A DNA stretch of 26,782 bases from a virus. How positions within the stretch are numbered: the first letter of the stretch is position 1; every line of letters starts with the position of its first letter. A program made the translations under genes and the position numbers. The notes under the pieces were generated by a model. It searched no databases and was not told the origin of the DNA. It was given only the letters and a program-made list of their open reading frames with translations. The stretch covers positions 1 to 26,782 of IMG/VR virus record IMGVR_UViG_3300009335_000007. One strand, written 5' to 3'. This document shows positions 14,124 to 21,387 of the stretch, one piece after another.

Positions 14124-16139
14124 ATGCGTATAAATGAAGTCATATTACACGAAGAAAAACTAGACGTAAAGTCAGTTATAACTTCGTCTATCAAAAAGTT
14201 AGATAAAGTCTTTAAGAACAACAAACACGAACTAAGAATAGTTGGTGGTGCTGTTCGAGACCTTGCTTTGGGTAAGATTCCTAAAGATATTGATTTGGCA
14301 ACAGACGCCACACCAGATGAAATGATTGCTATGCTCGATAAAGCAAGTATCAGACATAAACCAACAGGTTTAGAACATGGTACTATCACAGCAATCCTAG
14401 ATAACGAACCATTTGAAATCACAACATTAAGAGCAGATAAAGAAACTGACGGTAGACATGCTGAAGTTGAATTTGTTCGCAGTTGGGAAGAAGATGCTAA
14501 ACGTAGAGACCTAACATATAATGCTATGAGCATGGATATGGAAGGTAATGTATTTGATTACTTTGATGGAATGGATGATTTACAAGATAAAGTCAGTAAC
14601 TTCGTGGGTGATGCAGATGAACGTATCAAAGAAGATTATTTAAGAATACTCAGATACTTCAGATTTCAAGGTAGACTATCAACACCAAGTTGGAATGAAG
14701 ATACATTAAAAGCAATCAGTTCAAATGTAAAAGGTTTACAGAATATAAGTTCTGAACGTATATGGCAAGAAATGAGCAAAGTACTTTCAGGTAGAAATAT
14801 TGCTAACGTTTTAACTCATATGACTAAATCAGGTGTCAGTAAAGTTATAGGATTATCAACAAACGACTTGAACAAAGTAAAAGATAAAGGCAATCCTATT
14901 ATCGCATTAGCACAAATGGGTAACACGACAGACATAGTAAATCGTTGGAGATTGAGTAACAATGAAGCAGTTATGTTAGATTTTCTAGTTAAGAATAAAA
15001 ACAATTCACTTGACCAAAAGAAAGTAGAAGATATGATTGCTGATGGAATTGATAAGAGTTTAATTTCAGCATTAGTAACAATACAAGGTAAAGATTTAAA
15101 TGTTGATGCTAAAGTACCAGATTTTCCTGTAACAGGAGCAGATTTAATTGCAAAAGGTATGAATCCAGGACCAGAAATGGGTGCAAAACTTGGACAACTC
15201 AAGCAACAATGGAAGCAAAGTAACTTTACTGCTACTAAAGATGAATTGTTAAAAGAAAATTCAGACTTAGGTACTCAAAGAGGTAGATTAGAATACTATC
15301 TAAAGAAACCAGTTGAAGATGGAATGTTAGTTCATTTATCGGGTTTAGGAAAATTTCATAAAGGTAATGACGAATTAGCAGACATAGTACCAGAAAGAAA
15401 TGGTATGTATGCTTTACATCCTGATAAATGGGAAAGTACATTTTACAGTTTAACAAATAAAGATTTCAAAAAAATAGTTCACTACAAACCAACATTAATA
15501 AAAGCACCATCAGATATGATTGTTGCTGATATGGCTATTGCAAATAGATTTTACAGAACAGACAATCCAGAAGAGCAAGACCAACTTGCTAAAGAATACA
15601 AAGACAGTATAGGTAAAGATGTTTCTAGTATGAAAATGCCAGAAGTCATTATGTCTGCATCAGTAAACGAAGATACAGACTTTGTTACACTTAAAAAAGG
15701 TGATAAACTTGTTAAGGTTCATAAATCTAGAGTATCACATTTTCTCGACAGACATTATAAAATTGTTGAGAAAATAACAAAAGCAACACCAATGGGTGCT
15801 GTTATTGATGATTTTTATAATAGTGATGCGCCTCAGTTTAAAGGTAAGAGCAAAGCAAAAAGAAGAGAAATGGCTATAGCGGCTAAGTTATCTAAGATGG
15901 ATGAAGCAGTTCATCAGTTTATGACAGGACATGATGTTACTTTTGGTGGTAAGAAGTATGATGAAATGGAAATTGAAGTAACTGGAGTTGATAATGCTAA
16001 TAGAAAATATAACATTATGATACTTACTCCAAAAGAATTATTTGGTAAAACAGTTGAAGTTAGTTCTAGATATATGAACAGAGGACCATGGACTAAGACA
16101 AAGACCCCTAATGTATTTGGAGAAAAAGATGCTCATTAG
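14124..16139 (+). CDS. tRNA nucleotidyltransferase (CCA-adding type) with large C-terminal extension
   Basis: 671 residues. Residues 40-190 hold class II nucleotidyltransferase motifs: VGGAVRD (40-46), the metal-binding D55-x-D57 in KDIDLATDATPDEM, LEHGTITAIL, DAKRRDLTYNAM (124-135) and EDYLRILRYFRF (170-181; EDxxR is the nucleotide-selecting motif). This family adds or repairs the 3' CCA of tRNA, or adds A to RNA; sequence alone does not separate the two. Helical head and neck regions run to about 380. An extra 290 residues of unknown fold follow, ending in a lysine-rich FKGKSKAKRREMAIAAKL segment. The first ten residues, MRINEVILHE, resemble a T4 capsid-targeting peptide ending in [LI]-x-E. 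It has its own late promoter and overlaps the next gene by 11 bases. Confidence 0.85.
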   Translation: MRINEVILHEEKLDVKSVITSSIKKLDKVFKNNKHELRIVGGAVRDLALGKIPKDIDLATDATPDEMIAMLDKASIRHKPTGLEHGTITAILDNEPFEITTLRADKETDGRHAEVEFVRSWEEDAKRRDLTYNAMSMDMEGNVFDYFDGMDDLQDKVSNFVGDADERIKEDYLRILRYFRFQGRLSTPSWNEDTLKAISSNVKGLQNISSERIWQEMSKVLSGRNIANVLTHMTKSGVSKVIGLSTNDLNKVKDKGNPIIALAQMGNTTDIVNRWRLSNNEAVMLDFLVKNKNNSLDQKKVEDMIADGIDKSLISALVTIQGKDLNVDAKVPDFPVTGADLIAKGMNPGPEMGAKLGQLKQQWKQSNFTATKDELLKENSDLGTQRGRLEYYLKKPVEDGMLVHLSGLGKFHKGNDELADIVPERNGMYALHPDKWESTFYSLTNKDFKKIVHYKPTLIKAPSDMIVADMAIANRFYRTDNPEEQDQLAKEYKDSIGKDVSSMKMPEVIMSASVNEDTDFVTLKKGDKLVKVHKSRVSHFLDRHYKIVEKITKATPMGAVIDDFYNSDAPQFKGKSKAKRREMAIAAKLSKMDEAVHQFMTGHDVTFGGKKYDEMEIEVTGVDNANRKYNIMILTPKELFGKTVEVSSRYMNRGPWTKTKTPNVFGEKDAH

Positions 16140-16743
16140 AGAGATAATTTCAGAAAAACCAGAAAGCAAACCGATTGTTTATGTTGATATGGATGGAGTT
16201 CTAGCAGATTTTTTTTCTGAGTGGGCAAAAATGGCAGGAATTAAAAGTGGCAATTGGAAAGATATTCCTAGAGAAGATATTAATAAAACATTGGACAAAA
16301 TGATTGGCACAGATTTTTTTGCTAAACTTCCAAAATTTTCTACCGCAGATAAATTAATTCAAATGATTATAAATAATTTTGGCTCATATAAAATATTAAG
16401 TTCGCCACTTAGAAATGACCATGAGAACAGTAAAAGACATAAGATAGATTGGGTTGGAAGAAAATTAAAGATTAAACCAGAAGAAACTATTATATCTAGT
16501 AATAAAGGTGCATATGCTACTCAACCTGATGGCACACCAAACATATTAATTGATGACTTAGGTAAAAATGTTCAGAATTGGATGAATAATGGTGGTCTTG
16601 GAATAAAATATCAAGCAGACGAAGACCCATTATCAAAAGTACAACAATGGCTTTCTCAGTTTAGAAAAGGCGCAGTAGCACAAGAATCAGTTATTGCTGA
16701 ACGAGAGGAAAACATATTTGAGAAGGACAGTGCAATTAAGTAA
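16129..16743 (+). CDS. HAD-superfamily 5'(3')-nucleotidase-like phosphatase
   Basis: 204 residues from ATG 16129, chosen because GGAG lies seven bases upstream; ATG 16111 in the same frame has no ribosome site. HAD motif I is VYVDMDGVLADF, with nucleophile D20 and acid D22. Motif II is the Ser in ILSSPLR, and motif IV is ILIDDLGKNVQNW. This layout is typical of the NT5C-type deoxyribonucleotidases found in phages, which remove phosphate from (deoxy)nucleotides. The N-terminus MLIREIISE-K resembles a capsid-targeting peptide (compare Alt, MELITE). Its start overlaps the end of the CCA-type enzyme, so the two are translated together from a late mRNA. A phosphatase acting on RNA 3' ends is an alternative that cannot be excluded. 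Confidence 0.8.
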   Translation: MLIREIISEKPESKPIVYVDMDGVLADFFSEWAKMAGIKSGNWKDIPREDINKTLDKMIGTDFFAKLPKFSTADKLIQMIINNFGSYKILSSPLRNDHENSKRHKIDWVGRKLKIKPEETIISSNKGAYATQPDGTPNILIDDLGKNVQNWMNNGGLGIKYQADEDPLSKVQQWLSQFRKGAVAQESVIAEREENIFEKDSAIK

Positions 16744-16885
16744 AAAAACTATGGAACTCTTGTTAGAAAATTACAAGAATATACATAAGGCTATATTAAT
16801 AGACTGTCAATATAAGAGAAAATTTACTAAGTTGATTGATGACTTAGAAAAAGAATTGAGGAGAGAGGAGGATGCAAGTATATAA
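16730..16885 (+). CDS. Small helical protein of unknown function
   Basis: 51 residues if GTG 16730 is used. That start has AGAAGG immediately upstream and overlaps the HAD gene by 14 bases; TTG 16694 and ATG 16751 are alternatives in the same frame. The product is strongly charged (Lys/Glu) and predicted helical throughout: KKTMELLLENYKNIHKAILI, then KFTKLIDDLEKELRREED. A coiled coil or small nucleic-acid-binding helix is possible. Its end overlaps the start of the zinc-ribbon gene, whose GGAGG ribosome site lies inside it. The gene is supported by overlaps and ribosome site rather than by a known family. Confidence 0.5.
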   Translation: MQLSKKTMELLLENYKNIHKAILIDCQYKRKFTKLIDDLEKELRREEDASI

Positions 16886-17222
16886 AGAAACAATCTGGCA
16901 CTTTACGTGTCAATCATGTAATGGATTTTGGTCAGTAGCGGCATCTGATAAATGGATTCCATCGGAGTTATTTTGTACTCATTGTGGTTCAAAACGAACG
17001 CATAATCCAGATAAAATTGAATGGGTAGATGATAATGATTATCAACCAGTTAAAAATGAAGGTCACATTAGATTTGGAACATCATCTTATACTAGGGCAA
17101 GTGAAGGAACTTATACTAGTTTTCAAAAAGAAATATGCTCATGCGGACACAAAGTTATAGATTGTGACTGTAAAGCAGGATGTAAATGTGGTTGTAATAA
17201 GAGATTTTTGGGTGCTTATTGA
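16872..17222 (+). CDS. Zinc-ribbon protein with a metallothionein-like Cys cluster
   Basis: 116 residues with eleven Cys. An N-terminal zinc ribbon is formed by C13-x2-C16 and C35-x2-C38, with aromatic residues between (WHFTCQSCNGFW). The C-terminus is a dense cluster: C89, C91, H93, C98, C100, C104, C106 and C108, spaced C-x-C-G-H, C-x-C, C-x-C-G-C-N. The same spaced cluster is in the acidic protein at 21380. Metal binding is very likely; a DNA, RNA or protein partner is not indicated. Ribosome site GGAGG lies just before ATG 16872. It ends the late operon begun by the CCA-type enzyme; a 93-base gap with a new late promoter follows. Confidence 0.75.
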   Translation: MQVYKETIWHFTCQSCNGFWSVAASDKWIPSELFCTHCGSKRTHNPDKIEWVDDNDYQPVKNEGHIRFGTSSYTRASEGTYTSFQKEICSCGHKVIDCDCKAGCKCGCNKRFLGAY

Positions 17223-17260
17223 GACTTTTTTTAACTACAAACTTAATTATTAATAAAATA

Positions 17261-17296
17261 GATAAATACTAGTGTTAAAACCATAATCAAACACTA
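17261..17296 (+). promoter_or_regulatory. Late promoter for tail tube gp19, with inverted repeat
   Basis: GATAAATA at 17261-17268 followed by C; expected start near 17274. A 7-bp inverted repeat, TAGTGTT (17270-17276) and AACACTA (17290-17296), straddles the start. AGGAG lies ahead of ATG 17316. Confidence 0.75.
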
Positions 17297-17315
17297 ATTA
17301 TAGGAGATAGAGAAA

Positions 17316-17912
17316 ATGGCAAGAACATTAAACAATTTTGGTGTACCAACTGACTCCGGTTCGGATGCAGTCGGCACTGGTATTCTACAACCAAAACTAA
17401 ACTATAGATTCCGTGTAGTAGTTGCTGGTTTTGGTGGAACTGGAACAAGTTCACAAGAATTCACAAGACAGGTTATGAATGTATCACGACCTAAAGTATC
17501 ACATGAGTCAATTCCATTAGATTCATACAACTCACGTATGTATGTTATGGGTAAGCACACATGGGAACCAATTACAATAACATTGCGTGACGATATCGCA
17601 AACAACCTAACTAAACTAGTTGGTCGTCAAGTACAATCACAGTTAGACCATAAAAATCAAAGAGGTCCTTCAGCAGGTACTAATTATAAGTTTTCAACAT
17701 TGATTGAAATCTTAGATGGTAACTCTGGTGATGCGACTGAACAATGGCAATTAGAGGGTTGTTTCATTACAAATGCTGATTACTCGCAAACAGACTATGC
17801 GGTTTCAGACCCAGTTACAATCACTGTTACTCTACAATACGACAATGCTGTATTGAATGATGACATTATGCCACCAATGGACTTTATATCTGATTCTACA
17901 ATCGCAGGCTAA
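17316..17912 (+). CDS. gp19: Tail tube protein gp19
   Basis: 198 residues, slightly larger than T4 gp19 (163). The sequence has the tube-protein order: LNYRFRVVVAGF strand, FTRQVMNVSRPKVSHESIPL, SYNSRMYVMGKHTWEPITIT, LEGCFITNADYSQTDYAVSD and a final strand TITVTLQYDNAV. The same order is seen in gp19 of marine T4-like phages. It stacks as hexamers inside the sheath to form the DNA channel. It follows the sheath gene with the CCA/HAD operon inserted between. A second tube-like gene follows 20 bases later without a new promoter. Confidence 0.88.
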   Translation: MARTLNNFGVPTDSGSDAVGTGILQPKLNYRFRVVVAGFGGTGTSSQEFTRQVMNVSRPKVSHESIPLDSYNSRMYVMGKHTWEPITITLRDDIANNLTKLVGRQVQSQLDHKNQRGPSAGTNYKFSTLIEILDGNSGDATEQWQLEGCFITNADYSQTDYAVSDPVTITVTLQYDNAVLNDDIMPPMDFISDSTIAG

Positions 17913-17932
17913 TTTAACCGGGAGTAAAATCC

Positions 17933-19498
17933 ATGTCAGATTTATTTAACGGCTCAGATTATAGAAAAAGTGGAAAGAAGACGGCTAAACGAGTTTTAGC
18001 CGATAGTGCTAACGCAAAACACAGATTTGGCTTCGCAGGAGAGCATGGCTCTCCTATTACGCAAAATGCTCCTAAACTATCTGACCTCTGGTACTTAGAA
18101 TATATTCCAGTAAAAGATGGTAGGAGAGGTGCGACTGAGGGCATTTCTTCTCTTGCAAGAGCAGTATCACCTATCTCTATTTCAACATCAACAATGCCAA
18201 TTGACCAATACGGTAAACGTGTTTACGTTCCTACTCGTGTTGATTTTCCAGAAGTAAGTATTACAATGTATGACACAGTTGACGGCAAGATGTTTAATGT
18301 TGCTGAGTCTATATACAAAAAGTTTTTTAAGAACCAAGACGCAAAGGTTAACGGCTCGAACGCAGAGACAGTTTTAACAGATAGTCACGCATACGGTAGA
18401 AAGGTACCAGATGTTGGTCACGAGTATTATCATCAACATTTTGAAAAGATTATAGTATATCATTTCTTTGGTAATCTTGAATCGACTGCTATAAGACCTG
18501 GTACTAATGAGTTTTTCGGCGCTCGTGCTACTCAAGAACAAGGAAGAGGAAGCAATTTAGGTTTCGGAACAATTCAAAAAATTGAACTAATAAATCCATT
18601 AGTTACTAACATTACATTTTCTGGTAGTGATTATAGTGTTGGTGAACTAAGAACAATGGATTTCACAATTCAACCTGAAAATGTAATCATAGGTAACTGT
18701 GAAAAAGCAAATTTCCCATCTTGGATGACATTAGGAATGGATTACATGATGGATGAGTTAAGTTCACAACTTGTGAGAAAAGAAGGCAATCTTTATCCTG
18801 ACCACTTTGGTGATACTGGATATGGTCCTAGAACAGTAGATGGTAGATTCAAAGAAAAAATCACTGATGAGTTAAAACAAGATGACCAAGAGTACAAAGA
18901 TACTAATAGAAAACTTACTGAGTTAATGAGATTATATAATGCTCAGATAACAAATCCTAATGAACAAGGAAATGAAGCATTAGAGGGATATTTAAAAGAA
19001 AATATGGATGTAATAAATGCCGCAAGGGCAGAAAGATTTTATACTGGTAACATTAAAAATTATACAGACGAGGGTAATAAATTTCCTACTCCTTATGAAG
19101 CAACATATACAAATCCAGATATTCCAACATTTGGCGGTATCGGAGATAGCAATCCACCCAAGACTATGTTTCCATCTTATAATACTGATGTAGGTAACGC
19201 ACTAGTTCAAGAAATGATTGGTGCATTTTTTGGAAGACGTAAATTTGATTCTAGTAATGTCACACAGGCGTTTAAGAATAAAATGATTGAAGCAACTGGA
19301 TTCCCTATGAATACGGCTATTGATGGAAGAAGAATTATTGATGGTGCAAAAGGTTCGGCACAAGGTGCATATGTTACTACAACAAAAGCAAATCAATCTG
19401 TTGTTACTAATCCAGAACCAGTAGTACACAAAACTAATAATACTGAATTGTCAATGGGCATGAGTAAAGCAATCTTAAGAAAGATACTAAATAATTAA
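17933..19498 (+). CDS. Tube-like tail/baseplate protein
   Basis: 521 residues. The N-terminal half resembles a tube protein: LSDLWYLEYIPV, ISTSTMPIDQYGKRVYVPTR, DFPEVSITMYDTVDGK and later ITFSGSDYSVGELRTMDFTI. The strand order and the DQYGKRVYVPTR turn parallel gp19's DSYNSRMYVMGKHTW. The C-terminal 270 residues are hydrophilic, contain a charged helical stretch (about 300-365) and match nothing I recognise. GGGAG precedes ATG, and co-transcription with gp19 is expected. A tube initiator or baseplate hub-tube protein (gp48/gp54 role) is a reasonable guess. Assignment of a T4 number would be unsafe. Confidence 0.65.
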   Translation: MSDLFNGSDYRKSGKKTAKRVLADSANAKHRFGFAGEHGSPITQNAPKLSDLWYLEYIPVKDGRRGATEGISSLARAVSPISISTSTMPIDQYGKRVYVPTRVDFPEVSITMYDTVDGKMFNVAESIYKKFFKNQDAKVNGSNAETVLTDSHAYGRKVPDVGHEYYHQHFEKIIVYHFFGNLESTAIRPGTNEFFGARATQEQGRGSNLGFGTIQKIELINPLVTNITFSGSDYSVGELRTMDFTIQPENVIIGNCEKANFPSWMTLGMDYMMDELSSQLVRKEGNLYPDHFGDTGYGPRTVDGRFKEKITDELKQDDQEYKDTNRKLTELMRLYNAQITNPNEQGNEALEGYLKENMDVINAARAERFYTGNIKNYTDEGNKFPTPYEATYTNPDIPTFGGIGDSNPPKTMFPSYNTDVGNALVQEMIGAFFGRRKFDSSNVTQAFKNKMIEATGFPMNTAIDGRRIIDGAKGSAQGAYVTTTKANQSVVTNPEPVVHKTNNTELSMGMSKAILRKILNN

Positions 19499-19510
19499 TA
19501 GGAAATTATA

Positions 19511-19774
19511 ATGAAATTAGATATCTTAACTGCAAAATTACTAAAAAGAGGTTTCGACCAAGAGAAAGCGGAAGCATATGCGGTCGAAATTTCAAAAATG
19601 GCAAAATTATATGGATTAAATCCTTATGATTTTATCGACCAAGTTTCAGATAACTCTGCTTTCAATGACTTAGGAGCATTTGTCTTTAATAACGCATTGC
19701 GATTTGGATTTCAGACGGGTAAAATGACTCCTCGTTCTCCAAACACTTATGTCGCAAGAGCGATTATTAAATAA
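19511..19774 (+). CDS. Small conserved-looking protein, unknown
   Basis: 87 residues, mostly helical: KLLKRGFDQEKAEAYAVEIS, then LYGLNPYDFIDQVSD and GAFVFNNALRFGFQTGK. It has no Cys or membrane segment. The start has AGGAAAT eight bases upstream. Its TAA stop shares its last A with the ATG of gp4 (TAATG), so the two are translationally coupled. Position in a run of virion assembly genes suggests a tail or head assembly role. I do not recognise the family. Confidence 0.65.
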   Translation: MKLDILTAKLLKRGFDQEKAEAYAVEISKMAKLYGLNPYDFIDQVSDNSAFNDLGAFVFNNALRFGFQTGKMTPRSPNTYVARAIIK

Positions 19775-20214
19775 TGCCAACATTTCATAAAGGTCAATAC
19801 ACAGTAATAAACGAAGAAAAATACTCTGGAAATGGGACACCTGTTTTTAGAAGTAGTTGGGAGCAGACATTTATGCAGTTCTGCGACACAAATCCCAATG
19901 TAATGGCATGGGCAAGTGAACCGGTCAGAATCTCATACAAAAATCCTTTAACTGGTAAAATTACATCATACGTTCCTGACTTTATTGTCGTATATAGAGA
20001 TACTAAAGGTAAGAAAAATGCAGAATTAGTAGAAATTAAACCAGCAAGTCAATCAAATCCTAAATTTGCAAAAAGCAGGGCACAACAGGCACAAGTAGTA
20101 GTAAACTATGCTAAGTGGGAAGCCGCAACGCAATGGGCGAGAAAAAGAGGTATGAAATTTAGAGTTCTCAACGAAAATCATATCTACTCTAATACCAAGA
20201 AGCCAAAGAAATAA
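19774..20214 (+). CDS. gp4: Head completion protein gp4 (PD-(D/E)xK fold)
   Basis: 146 residues, close to T4 gp4 (150). FRSSWEQTFMQFCDTNPNVM and WASEPVRISYKNPLTGK are near-diagnostic. The nuclease-like core is readable: E31 in SSWE, D70 in YVPDFIVVY and E88-I-K90 in LVEIKP, as in TnsA-type PD-(D/E)xK enzymes. T4 gp4 (also called gp50) acts on the packaged head before tail joining. The C-terminus is basic. It starts on the last base of the previous gene and is followed by the late promoter of gp16. Confidence 0.88.
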   Translation: MPTFHKGQYTVINEEKYSGNGTPVFRSSWEQTFMQFCDTNPNVMAWASEPVRISYKNPLTGKITSYVPDFIVVYRDTKGKKNAELVEIKPASQSNPKFAKSRAQQAQVVVNYAKWEAATQWARKRGMKFRVLNENHIYSNTKKPKK

Positions 20215-20224
20215 TTTTATTTTT

Positions 20225-20232
20225 GATAAATA
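20225..20232 (+). promoter_or_regulatory. T4-type late promoter for small terminase
   Basis: GATAAATA followed by C, eleven bases after the gp4 stop. Expected start near 20238; the leader to ATG 20265 is AT-rich with AAGAACG but no strong ribosome site. Confidence 0.8.
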
Positions 20233-20264
20233 CGTATATAATTAATTAATTAAGAACGTATATT

Positions 20265-20780
20265 ATGACAAAAAAATTAGAAGAAACCTTCAATATTGAA
20301 CCAGAAGAAGAAAAAGTAGAAGAAACTACTAAAGAAACACCCACAATTGAAGAATCAAAAGAATTAACAGAAGTCCTATATGCTGAATTAAAGAATACTG
20401 AGAAGATTGACAACGCACTTCCAGTAGTTCAAGACCTTAATCAACATGATAAAGAGATGGATGATATCCATCAAAAGGCTCTGGACGCATTCAATGACTT
20501 ACTTCAATTAGGAATGAATGTAGAAGTACATGCTGGTGCTAAGTTGCTAGAAACAGCAAATCAGATGCTAAAAACGGCTATGGAAGCAAAAGATAGCAAA
20601 GTCGATAGAAAACTAAAGATGATTAACCTTCAATTACAAAAAGCCAAGTTGGACCATAAGGTTTCTACGACAAAAGGAGAGGGTTTTGAACTAGAAAGTG
20701 AAGGTGCAATCACAATTAGTAGAAATGAACTACTAAAACGCATTGAAAACGCCCAAAAAGATTTAAAAAATGATAAATAA
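20265..20780 (+). CDS. gp16: Small terminase subunit gp16
   Basis: 171 residues (T4 gp16: 164). The central block HDKEMDDIHQKALDAFNDLL, LGMNVEVHAGAKLLETANQM and KTAMEAKDSKVDRKLKMINL corresponds to the coiled-coil oligomerisation core of T4-like small terminases. The N-terminal 45 residues are acidic (EPEEEKVEETTKETPTIEE) and share a 24-bp DNA segment with the acidic gene at 21380. It forms a ring that stimulates gp17 ATPase and sets initiation of packaging. The last codons GAT AAA TAA are also the late promoter of the next gene. gp17 is not adjacent; two acidic genes, a tRNA and a minus-strand gene lie between. Confidence 0.85.
   Translation: MTKKLEETFNIEPEEEKVEETTKETPTIEESKELTEVLYAELKNTEKIDNALPVVQDLNQHDKEMDDIHQKALDAFNDLLQLGMNVEVHAGAKLLETANQMLKTAMEAKDSKVDRKLKMINLQLQKAKLDHKVSTTKGEGFELESEGAITISRNELLKRIENAQKDLKNDK
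20307..20330 (+). repeat. 24-bp repeat copy in the gp16 acidic tail
   Basis: Identical over 24 bases to 21818-21841 and one mismatch from 21683-21706. It encodes EEKVEETT in the same reading phase at all sites. Confidence 0.85.
20772..20779 (+). promoter_or_regulatory. Late promoter embedded in the end of gp16
   Basis: GATAAATA lies within the final codons of gp16 (GAT AAA TAA). Expected start near 20785, about 33 bases before ATG 20818, with TAGAGAA in the leader. Confidence 0.75.
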
Positions 20781-20817
20781 GAATAGAGTAATACGAATTA
20801 TTTAATAGAGAACAAAC

Positions 20818-21387
20818 ATGAAAACATTTAAACAATACCTAACAGAGTCAACAAAAGAACACAAATTCACATTGAGATTCTGTTGTGACTTAGATGAAGG
20901 AGAGGAAAATCGCATTGAGGCATTTTTGTCAAAATATGACCTTAAAACGATGTCAAAGACATCAACTACCCCTATCACTAAGAATCCAATGTTTTTCAAA
21001 GATGTAGAGAACTCAAAAGTTTCAAAAATTGATATAGTTACTGGTTATCCTCTATCAGCAGACATTCTAAGACAACAACTAAGTGATTTACTTAGTATTC
21101 ATCTTACTCATGTTGTAGTACATCCAGAAGGATGGGAACCTGAAGAAGAGGTTGTAGACGAAGACAAAGAGGCACTATTAGCATCAGACTATGACAAAAC
21201 GTCAGATGATGGCAAAACTTATGGTAAAACTTTTGTAGATAAATTTTTAAATGATTTAGAGAAAAAAGAACAAACAACTGTAGAGAATGAACTTAGCATT
21301 AAGCCTAAATCTGATACTCCACAAGAACAAATGTCAAAAGATGAGAAATCTACTCCATCTGTCATAACAGGAGACGAAAATGACTAA
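20818..21387 (+). CDS. Acidic virion-associated protein with capsid-targeting-like N-terminus
   Basis: 189 residues. The N-terminus MKTFKQYLTES closely matches the T4 internal-protein targeting peptide MKTYQEFIAEA (IPIII), and the [LI]-x-E cleavage pattern is kept at residues 8-10. A compact domain follows (about 15-108): HKFTLRFCCDLDEGEENRIE, FLSKYDLKTMSKTSTTPI, then SKIDIVTGYPLSADILRQQL. The C-terminal 80 residues are acidic and low in complexity. It has its own late promoter. The stop overlaps the ATG of the next gene by eight bases. An internal head or prohead-core role is inferred from the N-terminus. Family not recognised with confidence. Confidence 0.7.
   Translation: MKTFKQYLTESTKEHKFTLRFCCDLDEGEENRIEAFLSKYDLKTMSKTSTTPITKNPMFFKDVENSKVSKIDIVTGYPLSADILRQQLSDLLSIHLTHVVVHPEGWEPEEEVVDEDKEALLASDYDKTSDDGKTYGKTFVDKFLNDLEKKEQTTVENELSIKPKSDTPQEQMSKDEKSTPSVITGDEND

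Noticed and set aside
14105-15456. Minus-strand open frames of 142, 128 and 73 codons under the CCA-type gene
   Set aside because: Opposite a gene with clear conserved motifs, without ribosome sites or promoters.
16111-16128. Upstream ATG for the HAD phosphatase
   Set aside because: No ribosome site precedes it, while GGAG is well placed for ATG 16129; the shorter form also restores the family-like N-terminus.
16694-16729. TTG start for the small helical protein
   Set aside because: AGAAGG just before GTG 16730 is the better initiation signal; the upstream 12 codons look like an out-of-frame reading of the HAD gene end.
17223-17260. T run after the zinc-ribbon gene as a terminator
   Set aside because: No stable hairpin precedes the T run.
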